Assembly: GCF_002368095.1 (NCBI RefSeq)
Contig: NZ_AP018227.1
Location: 2,708,598 to 2,772,597, forward strand
Direction: 5' to 3'
Source of the DNA: Calothrix parasitica NIES-267
Lineage (GTDB): Bacteria; Cyanobacteriota; Cyanobacteriia; Cyanobacteriales; Nostocaceae
Length of the DNA: 64,000 nt
A program made the translations under genes and the position numbers. Shown in pieces: positions 1 to 11,059 of the stretch. Position 1 is the first letter of the stretch; every line of letters begins with the position of its first letter. The notes under the pieces are model-generated. The model searched no databases, had not been told where the DNA came from, and saw only the letters and a list, made by a program, of their open reading frames with translations.

Positions 1-1
1 T

Positions 2-1051
2 AATTTCTGTACCGGTAGAAAGCCGCAAAAACAAGACGTTCGCATTCTTGATGCTGGTTGCGGAACGGGTGTAGGAACGGAATATTTAGTTCATTTGAAT
101 CCCCAAGCAAGCGTAGTCGGAATTGATTTAAGCGAAGGTGCGCTAAATGTCGCGAAAGAAAGGTGTCAGCGTTCAGGTGCAAATCGTGCTGAATTTCATC
201 ACCTAAGTTTATTTGATGTAGAACAATTACCCGGTGAATTTGATTTAATTAATTGCGTCGGAGTTTTACATCACACATCCGAACCGATTCGCGGTATTCA
301 AGCTTTAGCCAAAAAATTAGCCCCCGGTGGTTTGATGCATATCTTTGTATATGCTGAATTGGGTCGCTTTGAAGTTACTTTAACGCAAAAGGCTATTTCC
401 TTACTTCAAGGTGAAAAACGCGGTGATTATCGCGATGGTGTGAGTATCGGTAGACAGTTGTTTAATTCACTTCCAGAAAATAACCGTCTAGTCAAACGAG
501 AAAAAGAAAGATGGGCTTTAGAAAACCAGCGCGATGAAAATTTCGCCGATATGTACGTACATCCCCAAGAAATTGATTATAATATCGAGACTTTATTTGA
601 ATTAATCGACGCTTCCGGTTTAGATTTTGTCGGTTTTTCCAATCCCGGTTACTGGAATTTAGAAAGACTTTTAGCTGCTTCACCTGAATTAATAGAACGA
701 GCCGAAAAGCTGGGAGAAAGAGAGCGTTACCGATTAATAGAATTATTAGACCCAGATAACATTACTCATTACGAATTTTTTCTGAGTCGTCCACCTTTAG
801 ACACAGCCGATTGGACAAATGAAAACGATATTCTCGCCGCAACTCCAGAATTAAATCCCTGTATAGATGGATTTCCAGCTTCAAGTATTTTCAATTACGA
901 TTACCAATTAATTAGATTATCGGAAGACGAAATTGAGTTCATGAAAGCCTGTAAAGGAAACTCAACAGTAAAAGAAATTTTAAATACAGTTCAACTCGAT
1001 TTAGAGAAAGTCAAAGAACTTCAAAAGCAACAGTTGATAATGCTTACTTAA
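2..1051 (+). CDS. Class I SAM-dependent methyltransferase, 5' end missing
   Basis: This is the 3' part of a methyltransferase gene that begins before the window. The first in-frame ORF start is a TTG at 95, but the open frame continues upstream to base 2 and encodes the S-adenosylmethionine motif I (DAGCGTG, about bases 47-67), so the TTG is not the true start. The core fold follows: an acidic residue in VGIDLSEGAL, the motif LINCVGVLHH, and GGLMHIFVYAE. The last 170 residues form an extra helical region with YWNLERLLAASPELIERAE, of a kind I associate with cyanobacterial methyltransferases of unknown substrate. The substrate cannot be read from the sequence. The gene is followed by heptamer repeats and a hairpin. 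Confidence 0.8.
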   Translation, partial: NFCTGRKPQKQDVRILDAGCGTGVGTEYLVHLNPQASVVGIDLSEGALNVAKERCQRSGANRAEFHHLSLFDVEQLPGEFDLINCVGVLHHTSEPIRGIQALAKKLAPGGLMHIFVYAELGRFEVTLTQKAISLLQGEKRGDYRDGVSIGRQLFNSLPENNRLVKREKERWALENQRDENFADMYVHPQEIDYNIETLFELIDASGLDFVGFSNPGYWNLERLLAASPELIERAEKLGERERYRLIELLDPDNITHYEFFLSRPPLDTADWTNENDILAATPELNPCIDGFPASSIFNYDYQLIRLSEDEIEFMKACKGNSTVKEILNTVQLDLEKVKELQKQQLIMLT

Positions 1052-1066
1052 GGTTAAAGGTCAAAG

Positions 1067-1122
1067 TTAGGAGTTAGGAGTTAGGAGTTAGGAGTTAGGA
1101 GTTAGGAGTTAGGAGTTAGGAG
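1067..1122. repeat. Tandem heptamer repeat, eight TTAGGAG units
   Basis: Eight perfect head-to-tail copies of TTAGGAG lie just after the methyltransferase stop codon. This is a short tandemly repeated repetitive sequence (STRR) of the kind common between genes in filamentous cyanobacteria. Variants of the same unit recur in the atp spacers. Confidence 0.95.
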
Positions 1123-1123
1123 T

Positions 1124-1175
1124 AGTGCGAGCATCTTGCTCGCTATTTATCCCCAGAGAGCAAGATGCTCGCACT
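1124..1175. repeat. Near-perfect inverted repeat (hairpin, possible terminator)
   Basis: Two arms of about 21 bases (AGTGCGAGCATCTTGCTC and its complement) flank a short loop. There is only about one mismatch in the arms. The structure sits between the methyltransferase and the atp operon and may end transcription, although no strong T-run follows; a mobile palindromic repeat is equally likely. Confidence 0.75.
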
Positions 1176-1190
1176 CCTTATCCCCTTGTC

Positions 1191-1250
1191 TCCCCATCTC
1201 CCCAACTCCCCATCTCCCCATCTCCCCATCTCCCCATCTCCCCATCTCCC
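1191..1250. repeat. Pyrimidine-rich octamer repeat (CCCCATCT)n
   Basis: About six tandem, slightly imperfect copies of CCCCATCT give a strongly strand-asymmetric tract. It follows the hairpin at 1124-1175. Confidence 0.9.
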
Positions 1251-1261
1251 ATTACCCATTA

Positions 1262-1659
1262 ACAATCCCAGACTGTTCCGAGTTAACAGTTAAACCTTGA
1301 CCAAATGCTAATATCGCTCATGACAATCTGGTGAATCCGGGGATAAAATCCTGGATAAGCGTTTTTCTGCAAGCTATCGTCTTCTCTCCAAGAATGTCGA
1401 ATCGGATAGCTTCTGTTAAACATATTAATCTCTGTTTGTCATCCGTGTAGTTCAGTATTTCTTTCTACGATTTTTCTACGCCAAGGTTGTTTATGCTTTT
1501 AAATGTGTCGAAAAATTAATGAAAACAGTTAGTTGAGTGATGGTCTATGGTAACAAGAAGTTAATTGTTTTTTTCTAAAGTAATGTTACCCAACCGTGAT
1601 ATGATTCAACTGACTGGATTTGCAGTCAACATCAAACTTCTGTACTGGTTTCAAGTCTC
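1262..1659. other. Leader region of the atp operon
   Basis: About 400 bases without a gene lie before atp1. The region is AT-rich and presumably contains the operon promoter and a long 5' untranslated region. I could not assign a -10/-35 pair with confidence, and no known riboswitch was recognised. Confidence 0.4.
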
Positions 1660-2100
1660 GTGAGCTTGTCAGATAATACGATTGAATCCGCGCCTTCGAC
1701 AATAGAAAATGCTCAAGCTGGTTTTGAGGACGCAGAGCCAGATGGTTCCATGCAGGATTTCTATAAACTCTACCAAGAGTTGTTAGTTATTACCCTTGCT
1801 TTAACGGGAATTATTTTTGTCTCTGTTTGGATATTTTATTCCTTAAACATTGCTCTAAATTATTTAATTGGAGGATGTGCGGGTTTAGTTTATCTCAGGA
1901 TGTTGGCAAAAGATGTTGAGCGTTTGGGTAGAGAAAAGCAAAAGTTGAGTAAGACTCGATTAGCTTTATTAGTGTTGTTGATTTTGCTAGCAGGAAAGTG
2001 GAATCAATTGGAAGTATTGCCTATATTTCTGGGCTTTTTAACCTACAAAGCAACGCTAATAATCTATGTAATTCGTACAACGGCATTCAGTTCTAACTAG
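1660..2100 (+). CDS. atp1: ATP synthase subunit I (Atp1), assembly factor
   Basis: Small membrane protein (146 aa) at the head of the ATP synthase operon, as in other cyanobacteria. Family members are thought to help assemble the c-ring. The sequence shows an acidic N-terminus of about 35 residues and then hydrophobic segments near residues 40-58, 62-80 and 100-140, separated by a short basic stretch ([13 protein letters not shown]). Translation seems to start at GTG 1660; no earlier in-frame ATG fits. The stop codon is 69 bases before the subunit a start, so it is co-transcribed with the operon. Identification rests on position and membrane topology, because this family is weakly conserved. 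Confidence 0.85.
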   Translation: MSLSDNTIESAPSTIENAQAGFEDAEPDGSMQDFYKLYQELLVITLALTGIIFVSVWIFYSLNIALNYLIGGCAGLVYLRMLAKDVERLGREKQKLSKTRLALLVLLILLAGKWNQLEVLPIFLGFLTYKATLIIYVIRTTAFSSN

Positions 2101-2169
2101 CATACAACTGGGTAACTATAAACGTTCTTCTCCAGTTAATATGGTCGAAACATAAGTTAAGTCGAGAAA

Positions 2170-2916
2170 ATGGTAAATTTTCTAAACGTTTTCAATTCTG
2201 TGACTCTTGCAGAATTGGAAGTAGGAAAGCATCTGTACTGGCAAATTGGTAACTTAAAGTTACACGGACAAGTGTTTCTAACCTCTTGGTTTGTAATTGC
2301 CGTGCTAGTAATTGTTTCCCTTTTGGCAAGCAGTAATATTAAGCGGATTCCGAGCGGTATACAGAATTTAATGGAGTATGCCCTCGAATTTATTCGGGAT
2401 TTGGCTAAAAACCAGATTGGCGAAAAAGAATATCGCCCCTGGGTGCCATTCGTAGGCACTTTGTTTTTATTCATTTTTGTGTCAAATTGGTCTGGGGCAC
2501 TTGTTCCTTTCAAGTTGATAGAGTTACCTGAAGGCGAATTAACTGCTCCTACTAGTGACATCAATACAACTATTGCCTTAGCATTGTTGACATCATTAGC
2601 GTATTTTTACGCTGGGTTCAGCAAGAAGGGTTTAGGTTATTTTGGCAACTACGTACAGCCTGTATCATTCATGTTGCCCTTCAAGATAATTGAAGACTTC
2701 ACAAAGCCTCTTTCCCTCAGTTTCCGTTTATTCGGAAATATTTTGGCAGATGAACTAGTTGTGGGAGTATTAGTCTTACTGGTACCTTTGTTTGTGCCAC
2801 TACCTGTAATGGCTTTGGGACTATTTACCAGCGCTATTCAGGCACTAATTTTTGCTACCTTGGCGGCTGCTTACATCGGTGAAGCGTTAGAAGACCACCA
2901 CGGTGAAGAACATTGA
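2170..2916 (+). CDS. atpB: F0F1 ATP synthase subunit a
   Basis: Subunit a (248 aa, usual length; also called atpI in cyanobacteria and plastids) forms the two proton half-channels of the membrane sector. The conserved segment with the essential arginine is visible as [13 protein letters not shown] at about residues 184-196, and the last helix contains [20 protein letters not shown]. Several hydrophobic helices span the protein. It lies second in the operon, 69 bases after atp1. A small hairpin (TGAGGG/CCCTCA, 2914-2934) begins at the stop codon. Confidence 0.97.
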   Translation: MVNFLNVFNSVTLAELEVGKHLYWQIGNLKLHGQVFLTSWFVIAVLVIVSLLASSNIKRIPSGIQNLMEYALEFIRDLAKNQIGEKEYRPWVPFVGTLFLFIFVSNWSGALVPFKLIELPEGELTAPTSDINTTIALALLTSLAYFYAGFSKKGLGYFGNYVQPVSFMLPFKIIEDFTKPLSLSFRLFGNILADELVVGVLVLLVPLFVPLPVMALGLFTSAIQALIFATLAAAYIGEALEDHHGEEH

Positions 2917-2972
2917 GGGCATAAAAAACCCTCATATCAAGCGATTAGTTGTTAATAGTTAAAGTCAGTTAG

Positions 2973-3422
<450 letters not shown>

Positions 3423-3447
3423 TTTAAGTACTGAGTACTGGCAACAA

Positions 3448-3597
3448 GTTAGGAGTTAGGAGTTAAGAGTGAGGAGTTAGGAGCGAGGAGTTAAGAGTTG
3501 AAAGTTAAAACTAAAGAATTTTGTTTTAGTTAATAACCCATAACTCTTAGTTTTCAATTCATAACTCGTAACTCATAACTCATAACTCATAACTTTT
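3448..3597. repeat. Heptamer repeats in opposite orientation in the c-b' spacer
   Basis: A left block of GTTAGGA-type heptamers (about 3448-3505) faces a right block of complementary ATAACTC heptamers (about 3540-3594). The arms could pair as a long imperfect stem with roughly one mismatch per heptad. The spacer contains no ORF. Confidence 0.8.
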
Positions 3598-3647
3598 TTA
3601 GCGGTTTTCAGGCTCGGAACTAAGATTAATTACTGGAGCAAACAATA

Positions 3648-4139
3648 ATGATTCACTGGACAACTTTATTAGCTGTAGAAGAAGTTGCCAAAGAAGGTGG
3701 TTTATTTGATATAGACGCGACTTTACCTTTGATGGCAATTCAGTTTCTACTTCTAGCTCTAATTCTGAACGCTATTTTTTACAAGCCTTTGGGTAAAGCG
3801 ATTGATGAGCGGAACGAGTTTATCCGTAACAATCAATTGGAATCAAAAGAGCGCTTGACGAAAGTTGAAAAATTAGCGCAGCAATACGAAGATGAATTAG
3901 CAGGAGCAAGAAGAGAAGCGCAAAAAGTAATTGCTGATGCTCAAGCGGAAGCCGATAAAATTGCTTCTGAAAAAGTAGCAGCGGCGCAACAAGAAGCCCA
4001 AGCAGAAAGAGAAAAAGCATCTCAAGAAATCGAGCAGCAAAAACAAGAGGCTTATGCTTCTTTAGAAAAAGAAGTCGATGGTCTTTCTCGCCAAATATTA
4101 GAAAAGCTTTTAGGAGCGGATTTAGCAGCACAACGCTAA
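3648..4139 (+). CDS. atpF2: F0F1 ATP synthase subunit b'
   Basis: One of the two different peripheral-stalk subunits typical of photosynthetic organisms (163 aa; also called atpG). A single membrane helix lies at residues 27-47 ([20 protein letters not shown]), followed by [17 protein letters not shown] and a long charged coiled coil rich in Ala, Glu, Lys and Gln. The protein anchors the F1 head to the membrane together with subunit b. The start codon ATG 3648 fits the family length. A 400-base spacer separates it from subunit b, which is unusually long for this operon. Confidence 0.95.
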   Translation: MIHWTTLLAVEEVAKEGGLFDIDATLPLMAIQFLLLALILNAIFYKPLGKAIDERNEFIRNNQLESKERLTKVEKLAQQYEDELAGARREAQKVIADAQAEADKIASEKVAAAQQEAQAEREKASQEIEQQKQEAYASLEKEVDGLSRQILEKLLGADLAAQR

Positions 4140-4539
4140 CAAACTATAGCTTGCATAGTGCGGAAAGTTTGTAAGATTGTTCGGCTCGAATTCAGTAATT
4201 GCTACTCTGTAATTCGTAATTATTACCCCATATGCAAGTACAGGGTCAATTGAATTTTGGATTTTATATTTGGGATTGTTCTTTCTTTTCAATAGATATT
4301 TGAGCAGTTTGAAATTGAAAATTGTTCTCTTTCTAGAAAAGTAATTGGGCAATTTTATATTTTATCCAACCCTTATCTAACGCCCTACTTAAAATAAAAA
4401 TCAATTAATTACGAATTATAAAAAAGTAAATTACTACTAGTTATTTGGTTATAGAGAGATTTAAATTTATAGATGCTTGAATGATAAGCATCACATTATT
4501 TTATGCTGAAGGCAGCGCAGTAGTGGATGAGATAACAAC
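4140..4539. other. AT-rich spacer within the atp operon
   Basis: This 400-base gap separates the b' and b genes. It is AT-rich and carries no convincing ORF, RNA gene or heptamer array. Whether it holds an internal promoter cannot be decided from sequence alone. Confidence 0.4.
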
Positions 4540-5097
4540 ATGGGGACATTCTTTATATTGATGGCGGAAGCCAGCGCCGTCGGAAGTGAGTTAGTTGAGG
4601 AAGCAGGTCACGAAGGTTTTGGTTTTAATACCAATGTCTTAGATACTAACTTAATTAACCTGGCAATTATTATCGTAGTACTGTTCGTTTTTGGACGGAA
4701 AGCTCTAGGTAGTACTCTAAAAGAACGTCGCGAGAAGATTGAAGCCGCGATAAAAGCTGCTGAAAAACGTACTCAAGATGCACAAACTGCTTTAGCCGAC
4801 CAGCAAAAGAAATTGGCTCAAGCTCAAGCAGAAGCTCAAAGAATCAGGCAAGCAGCACAAGAGAATGCTGGTAAAGCAAAAGAATCCATACTCGCGCAAG
4901 CTGCTGTTGATGTGGAAAGAATGAAGCAGACAGCAGCAGCTGATTTGAATACAGAAAGAGATAAAGCTATTAGCCAACTGCGACAGCGCGTAGTCGCTCA
5001 GGCTTTAGAGAAAGTAGAGTCGCAACTCCGTGGTGGAATTGCCGACGATGCTCAGCATACATTAGTTGACCGTAGCATCGCGCAATTAGGGAGTTAA
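4540..5097 (+). CDS. atpF: F0F1 ATP synthase subunit b
   Basis: Second peripheral-stalk subunit (185 aa). The N-terminus has a short hydrophobic stretch, then a membrane helix near residues 40-56 ([19 protein letters not shown]) and a long heptad-rich coiled coil (for example [20 protein letters not shown]). It dimerises with b' and contacts delta at the top of F1. The stop codon is two bases before the delta start, so translation is probably coupled. Confidence 0.95.
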   Translation: MGTFFILMAEASAVGSELVEEAGHEGFGFNTNVLDTNLINLAIIIVVLFVFGRKALGSTLKERREKIEAAIKAAEKRTQDAQTALADQQKKLAQAQAEAQRIRQAAQENAGKAKESILAQAAVDVERMKQTAAADLNTERDKAISQLRQRVVAQALEKVESQLRGGIADDAQHTLVDRSIAQLGS

Positions 5098-5099
5098 TC

Positions 5100-5651
5100 A
5101 TGGCAAATAACACAGCAACCGCAGCAGTATCACGTCCTTACGCTGAAGCGCTTATGTCTATAGCGCAGTCAAATAACGTTGCAGATAAATTTGACTCTGA
5201 TGTACGTTCTTTACTGAACTTAATCAAAGAAAGCCAACCCCTGCAAAACTTTTTTGCCAATCCGTTTATTAGCGGTGAAGACAAAAAAGGTGTTATTAGC
5301 AAGATACTTACCGACGAAACTAACGCAATTTTTCGCAACTTCTTAATGTTGTTAGTAGATAGACGGCGAATTACATTAGTAGAAGATATAGCTCAAGAAT
5401 ATTTGGCGAAGTTGCGAGAGCTAAATCAAACAGTATTAGCGGAAGTGATTTCTGCCGTTCCCCTCACCGACGAACAGCAGCAAACCATCAAAGAAAAAGT
5501 TAAATCAATGACTGATGCTCGCGAAGTCGAGTTAGACAGTACTATTGATAGCGACATCATTGGTGGCGTAATTATCAAAGTCGGTTCTCAGGTAGTTGAT
5601 TCAAGTTTAAGGGGTCAGTTACGACGCTTATCTTTGAGCCTGAAAGGGTAA
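5100..5651 (+). CDS. atpH: F0F1 ATP synthase subunit delta
   Basis: The delta subunit (183 aa, usual length; called atpD in cyanobacteria) joins the peripheral stalk to the alpha subunits. An N-terminal six-helix region (SRPYAEALMSIAQ at the start) is followed by the conserved C-terminal signature with IIGGVIIKVGSQVVDSSLRG. It begins two bases after the subunit b stop. Heptamer repeats start five bases after its own stop codon. Confidence 0.95.
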   Translation: MANNTATAAVSRPYAEALMSIAQSNNVADKFDSDVRSLLNLIKESQPLQNFFANPFISGEDKKGVISKILTDETNAIFRNFLMLLVDRRRITLVEDIAQEYLAKLRELNQTVLAEVISAVPLTDEQQQTIKEKVKSMTDAREVELDSTIDSDIIGGVIIKVGSQVVDSSLRGQLRRLSLSLKG

Positions 5652-5655
5652 ATAA

Positions 5656-7399
<1,744 letters not shown>

Positions 7400-7580
7400 A
7401 ACAGTGAGCAGTGAACAGTGAACAGTGAACAGTAAAGAATAGGAGGAGAGGGGTTGATGGCTTGGATAAAAGTTTCTAGTTTTTATTCCTTTAGCATTAA
7501 CTATTGATTCTCTGACTGTTAAACGCTAACTGTTAACTGCTCACTGCTCACTGTTAACTGTTAACTGTTCACTGTTCACT
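7400..7580. repeat. Facing heptamer repeats in the alpha-gamma spacer
   Basis: A left arm of GAACAGT units (about 7400-7433) faces a right arm of complementary ACTGTTC/ACTGTTA units (7515-7580). Stretches such as GAACAGTGAACAGTG find perfect complements on the right, so a long stem can form. The right arm ends about ten bases before the gamma start codon and could affect its translation. Confidence 0.85.
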
Positions 7581-7590
7581 GAAAAAGATT

Positions 7591-8535
7591 ATGCCTAATT
7601 TAAAAGCGATACGTGACCGCATCAGTTCGGTTAAAAATACCAAGAAAATTACAGAAGCAATGCGGCTAGTTGCGGCCGCAAGAGTACGTCGCGCGCAGGA
7701 ACAGGTAACTTCTACTCGTCCCTTTGCTGACCGTTTAGCACAAGTTTTATTTGGTTTGCAAAGTCGTCTTGGCTTTGAAGATGTAGACTTACCGCTAATG
7801 AAAAAGCGCGAAGTTAGTACAGTCGGGTTGCTGGTAATTTCTGGTGACCGTGGTTTGTGCGGTGGCTACAATACCAACGTTATTAAGCGTGCAGAAAATC
7901 GCGCCAAAGAACTACAGTCCGAGGGTTTAAATTATAAATATGTACTAGTAGGACGTAAAGCCAGTCAGTATTTTCAACGTCGCGAACAGCCGATTGAAAA
8001 GTCATATATGGGCTTAGAACAAATCCCTACAGCTTCCGAAGCTTCTGACATCGCTGACGAATTACTTTCCTTATTCTTATCCGAAGAAGTAGATAGAATC
8101 GAGTTGGTTTACACCAAATTCGTTTCCTTAGTTAGTTCTCGTCCCGTAGTACAAACTTTACTTCCCCTAGACCCCAAAGGTTTATCAGCGGAAGACGAAT
8201 TTTTCCGCTTAACAACCCGTGGTGGTGAATTTGAAGTCGAGAGAGAAAAAGTCACAACTCAAAAGCGTGATTTTCCTCGCGACATGATTTTTGAACAAGA
8301 CCCAGTACAGATTCTGGATTCCTTGCTACCACTATACTTAAGCAACCAACTATTGCGAGCATTGCAAGAATCCGCAGCCAGCGAACTAGCAGCGAGAATG
8401 ACAGCAATGAGCAGCGCTAGCGATAACGCAGCAGAATTAATGAAGAGTTTGTCACTGTCTTACAACAAAGCCAGACAAGCAGCAATCACCCAAGAAATTC
8501 TAGAAGTTGTGGGTGGTGCTCAAGCGCTTGGGTAA
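7591..8535 (+). CDS. atpG: F0F1 ATP synthase subunit gamma
   Basis: The central rotor shaft of F1 (314 aa; called atpC in cyanobacteria). The conserved N-terminal helix ([26 protein letters not shown]) and the C-terminal helix ([17 protein letters not shown]) are intact. Residues about 195-235 carry the photosynthetic-type insertion found in cyanobacteria and chloroplasts; it lacks the paired regulatory cysteines of plants, as is usual in cyanobacteria. It is the last gene of the operon. There is no recognisable strong terminator after it. Confidence 0.97.
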   Translation: MPNLKAIRDRISSVKNTKKITEAMRLVAAARVRRAQEQVTSTRPFADRLAQVLFGLQSRLGFEDVDLPLMKKREVSTVGLLVISGDRGLCGGYNTNVIKRAENRAKELQSEGLNYKYVLVGRKASQYFQRREQPIEKSYMGLEQIPTASEASDIADELLSLFLSEEVDRIELVYTKFVSLVSSRPVVQTLLPLDPKGLSAEDEFFRLTTRGGEFEVEREKVTTQKRDFPRDMIFEQDPVQILDSLLPLYLSNQLLRALQESAASELAARMTAMSSASDNAAELMKSLSLSYNKARQAAITQEILEVVGGAQALG

Positions 8536-8540
8536 AGAAA

Positions 8541-8760
8541 GTGAGGAGTTAGGAGTTATGAGTTATGAGTTATGAGTTGGAAGTCTCAACTATTTGATTC
8601 GAGTTTAGAATAGTTTAGTTAAAAGCTTAGAATCTTACACGCTTAAGAACCACTCAAAAATTATTAACTCCTAACTCCATGTCCTGACGGACACGCTATG
8701 TCCTAAGGGACACGCTCTGCTAACGCTAACACTCGTAATTCCTAACTTTTAAAAGGTGGC
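8541..8760. repeat. Heptamer repeats and palindromic elements after atpG
   Basis: GTTATGAGTTATGAG-type units (8545-8578) follow the stop codon. Complementary TTAACTCCTAACTCC lies at about 8660-8678. Between 8680 and 8730 there are nested pieces of another repeat, including GTCCTGACGGAC and GTCCTAAGGGAC palindromes. Confidence 0.7.
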
Positions 8761-8779
8761 AATTTTCAAAAAGCTGCAC

Positions 8780-8785
8780 TATAAT
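8780..8785 (+). promoter_or_regulatory. -10 box of the ssrA promoter
   Basis: A perfect TATAAT lies 17-22 bases before the mature 5' end of the tmRNA. A clear -35 box is not evident. Confidence 0.6.
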
Positions 8786-8801
8786 AGAATGTGAATCACA
8801 T

Positions 8802-9179
8802 GGGTCTGTAATGGCTTCGACATGGTGGCGAAAGCTACTCGTTGATTCAGGTCGAGAGCGAGTCGCATCTCGTAAATAAAGGCTCAAAACAAATAATAAC
8901 TGCAAACAACATTGTAGCATTCAAGCGTCAAGCAGTAGCTGCTTAAACTTTTTTCGTACGCTTCTCTTTAATGTGACTCCGTTAAGCATTAGAGAGCAAC
9001 CCCCAACGGATGCTCTAATAAGTTCCCTTTGGTGGACTTATTAGAAAAGACTTTACCAAAGCATCCCACCGTTCGGGATAATGAGCGGTCCCTGCCTCAA
9101 GGGTTAACGAGGCTATACCTGTGAACGATGCGGGGGTAAATACCCACTGTGCACGGCAGTTCGATTCTGCCCAGATCCA
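8802..9179 (+). ncRNA. ssrA: Transfer-messenger RNA (tmRNA)
   Basis: This RNA rescues stalled ribosomes and tags their products for proteolysis. The acceptor stem is formed by GGGUCUG at 8802-8808 and CAGAUCC at 9172-9178, with the T-arm-like GGCAGTTCGATTCTGCC just before the 3' arm. The resume codon is GCA at 8902, and the reading frame encodes the tag ANNIVAFKRQAVAA with a stop at 8944-8946. The CCA end is not encoded. Pseudoknot-like GC stems follow the tag. The gene appears contiguous, not the permuted two-piece form found in some marine unicellular cyanobacteria. Confidence 0.97.
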
Positions 9180-9196
9180 CTAGTACATAAACACTT

Positions 9197-9236
9197 AATC
9201 CACCTTATACTTAAACGTAGAGGTGGATTTGTTTTT
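9197..9236 (+). terminator. Rho-independent terminator of ssrA
   Basis: A nine-base stem, AATCCACCT (9197-9205) with AGGTGGATT (9221-9229), is followed by GTTTTTT. It covers a possible GTG start at 9223, which argues that the next gene starts at ATG 9241 instead. Confidence 0.8.
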
Positions 9237-9240
9237 TAAG

Positions 9241-10221
9241 ATGAATAAATCGCAAGTAATTGTTATCTGTCGAAATCCTGTTTGTGCAAAGGAATTTAAT
9301 AAAAGTCGCAGTGAATTTAATAGAAGTAAGAAATTAGGAAGACCTCATTTTTGTTCTAGATCCTGTTTCGGAAAGTTTCAAGGGTTAGCTAATTTTGGAG
9401 ATAATGCAAATAGAACTACTTCCCATTTAAAGGATATTGTTAGAACAGATGAGTATTCACCCTTCCGAAATCATCTGAAAGTGATGAGAAAATCCGCTAA
9501 ACACAGAAAGCACGAATGTTCTGTCACTTTAGCTGACTTAAAAGAATTATGGGAGAAGCAAAAAGGAATTTGTCCCTACACTGGCTGGAATTTACTATTA
9601 TTACCCAGCACTACAGATTATAAAGATGCAAAATTAACCATAGATAGAGCAAGCGTTGACCGGATAGATTCTGATCTAGGTTACGTTCGAGGGAACATAG
9701 AGTTTGTTGCTGTAATTGCTAACTTTGCTAAAAACGTCTTTACACAGCACGATGTAATTGAATTCTGTCGCGACGTTTATAGATACAGAATTTTAGGTGA
9801 AGATAATTATATAGATGTAAATGATACAGATGTCAGAGTATCAATCGATATAGCAAAGAAGAGTAAAAGAGACGAATATTCTCCGTTTCGTCAACACCAT
9901 AGACTTGCAAGGAGAAGAGTAAAAAGCAATGGACGAGAATGTAATATTACCCTCGAATATCTAAAACAACTTTGGGAAAAACAGAATGGTAGATGTCCTT
10001 ATACAGGATGGAAGTTAGACAATCTTCAGACAACTAGCGATTGGAATAACCATGTTTTGCATCCAAAAACGGCTAGTTTAGATAGGATAGATTCCAGTCG
10101 AGGTTATGTTTTTGGAAATGTTCAATTTGTCAGCTTGATTGCTAATTATGCGAAAAGGGATTTTTTGGAAGAGGAATTATTGAGGTTTTGTGAAGCGGTA
10201 AATGAAATAAAAATTTGTTAG
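9241..10221 (+). CDS. HNH-like nuclease with a tandemly duplicated domain
   Basis: Protein of 326 aa starting at ATG 9241. The N-terminus has four cysteines (C-R-N-P-V-C and C-S-R-S-C) that look like a zinc finger. Two copies of a domain of about 105 residues follow, each with DEYSPFR, LKxLWEKQ, CPYTGW, then a DRIDS-x-x-GYVxGN motif and IANxAK. CPYTGW and DRID-GY-GN are typical of HNH-superfamily (His-Me finger) nucleases of phages and homing elements, although the usual catalytic histidine is not obvious in DRID. The domain duplication is plain in the sequence. It lies directly after ssrA, a common integration site, but no integrase is present. Function is inferred. Confidence 0.6.
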   Translation: MNKSQVIVICRNPVCAKEFNKSRSEFNRSKKLGRPHFCSRSCFGKFQGLANFGDNANRTTSHLKDIVRTDEYSPFRNHLKVMRKSAKHRKHECSVTLADLKELWEKQKGICPYTGWNLLLLPSTTDYKDAKLTIDRASVDRIDSDLGYVRGNIEFVAVIANFAKNVFTQHDVIEFCRDVYRYRILGEDNYIDVNDTDVRVSIDIAKKSKRDEYSPFRQHHRLARRRVKSNGRECNITLEYLKQLWEKQNGRCPYTGWKLDNLQTTSDWNNHVLHPKTASLDRIDSSRGYVFGNVQFVSLIANYAKRDFLEEELLRFCEAVNEIKIC

Positions 10222-10291
10222 TAGTTGCGCTACTCTGCGAGAACGCTCCGCGTACAGCGCCAAAAATGTAGAGCGAAAACCGCGCAACTAC
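10221..10291. repeat. Palindromic repeat, GTAGTTGCGC family
   Basis: GTAGTTGCGC at 10221-10230 and GCGCAACTAC at 10282-10291 bracket a 50-base interior. It overlaps the stop codon of the nuclease-like gene. Related elements lie at 13161-13204 and 13420-13467. Confidence 0.8.
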
Positions 10292-10299
10292 GAGCTATA

Positions 10300-10803
10300 T
10301 CAATCAACTTCAGTTACCAGTAACTGCCATTCACTTACCACAGATTTAGGAACTTCCAAAATCTTCTTTTCTTCACCCAATAACGGTAAATTTAATTTTA
10401 ATGATTCGATTTCAGTTAATTTCGGTAAAACATCAGTAAAGCTATATTCTCCAACATTTAAGGCTGGTGAAGAAGTAGCGAAAACGTCTGAAGCACTTAA
10501 TAATTTACCTGATTTAGTAATTATTTCTAAGGAATGGGGATGAGAGAATTCAAAGATTCCAGGAAAACCGACTATTCTTAAATCTAATTCTTGCTTTACA
10601 CCTGGCTTAATCTTTTTGAATAATAAAACTTGCCAGTTATACTCTTGTTTATCTTTAATAGCAACTTGAGAATGATAGCGCAAAACTCCCGGAGCATCGT
10701 GATGCTGACGCAGCATTGCTGTGGATTCTGGTGTAGTAAATCCGATTGCAATTAGTATTAAGATTATGATTGTGAAACAGCGTTTTAGAAATTTAGCGAG
10801 CAT
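10300..10803 (-). CDS. Secreted protein, DUF3122-like
   Basis: Exported protein of 167 aa. The N-terminus is a signal peptide (MLAKFLKRC, then a hydrophobic core TIIILILIAIGF, with a likely cleavage near residue 30). The mature part starts LRQHHDAPGVLRYHSQ and is rich in beta-strand-like segments. The pattern resembles the DUF3122 family of cyanobacterial secreted proteins of unknown function; that assignment is from memory. No cysteines or catalytic motif were seen. It is transcribed towards the nuclease-like gene. Confidence 0.6.
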   Translation of the reverse strand: MLAKFLKRCFTIIILILIAIGFTTPESTAMLRQHHDAPGVLRYHSQVAIKDKQEYNWQVLLFKKIKPGVKQELDLRIVGFPGIFEFSHPHSLEIITKSGKLLSASDVFATSSPALNVGEYSFTDVLPKLTEIESLKLNLPLLGEEKKILEVPKSVVSEWQLLVTEVD

Positions 10804-11059
10804 AAATTTAGTTTGGGGAAGAGAGGGGTAGAGGAGGAAGAGGGGGAAGAGGGGGTAGATATTATTAGTTACCTATTACCAATTGCCCATTACCTATTAC
10901 CCAATTAATTGTAAAACTTTCGATAAGATTCGTGTTTTTCTCTGAAAACCTCTTGGAAATTTTATAAAAAGAGAATAAACTGAAGTGATAAGTACAGATG
11001 TTCTGTTGACTTAAAATATTAAACAAGACCGTTTATCGCCAATTCGGGATAGGGGTGTT

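Noticed and set aside
95-97. TTG as start of the methyltransferase
   Set aside because: Motif I of the enzyme is encoded in frame upstream, so the gene begins outside the window.
1067-1122. Regular repeat spacing suggesting a CRISPR array
   Set aside because: The units are seven bases with no unique spacers, and no cas gene is present. They are tandem heptamers.
9223-9240. GTG start of the nuclease-like gene
   Set aside because: The codon lies inside the stem of the ssrA terminator; ATG 9241 is preferred.
8802-10291. An integrated genomic island at ssrA
   Set aside because: No integrase and no repeated ssrA 3' end were seen by eye, so only the nuclease-like gene can be noted.
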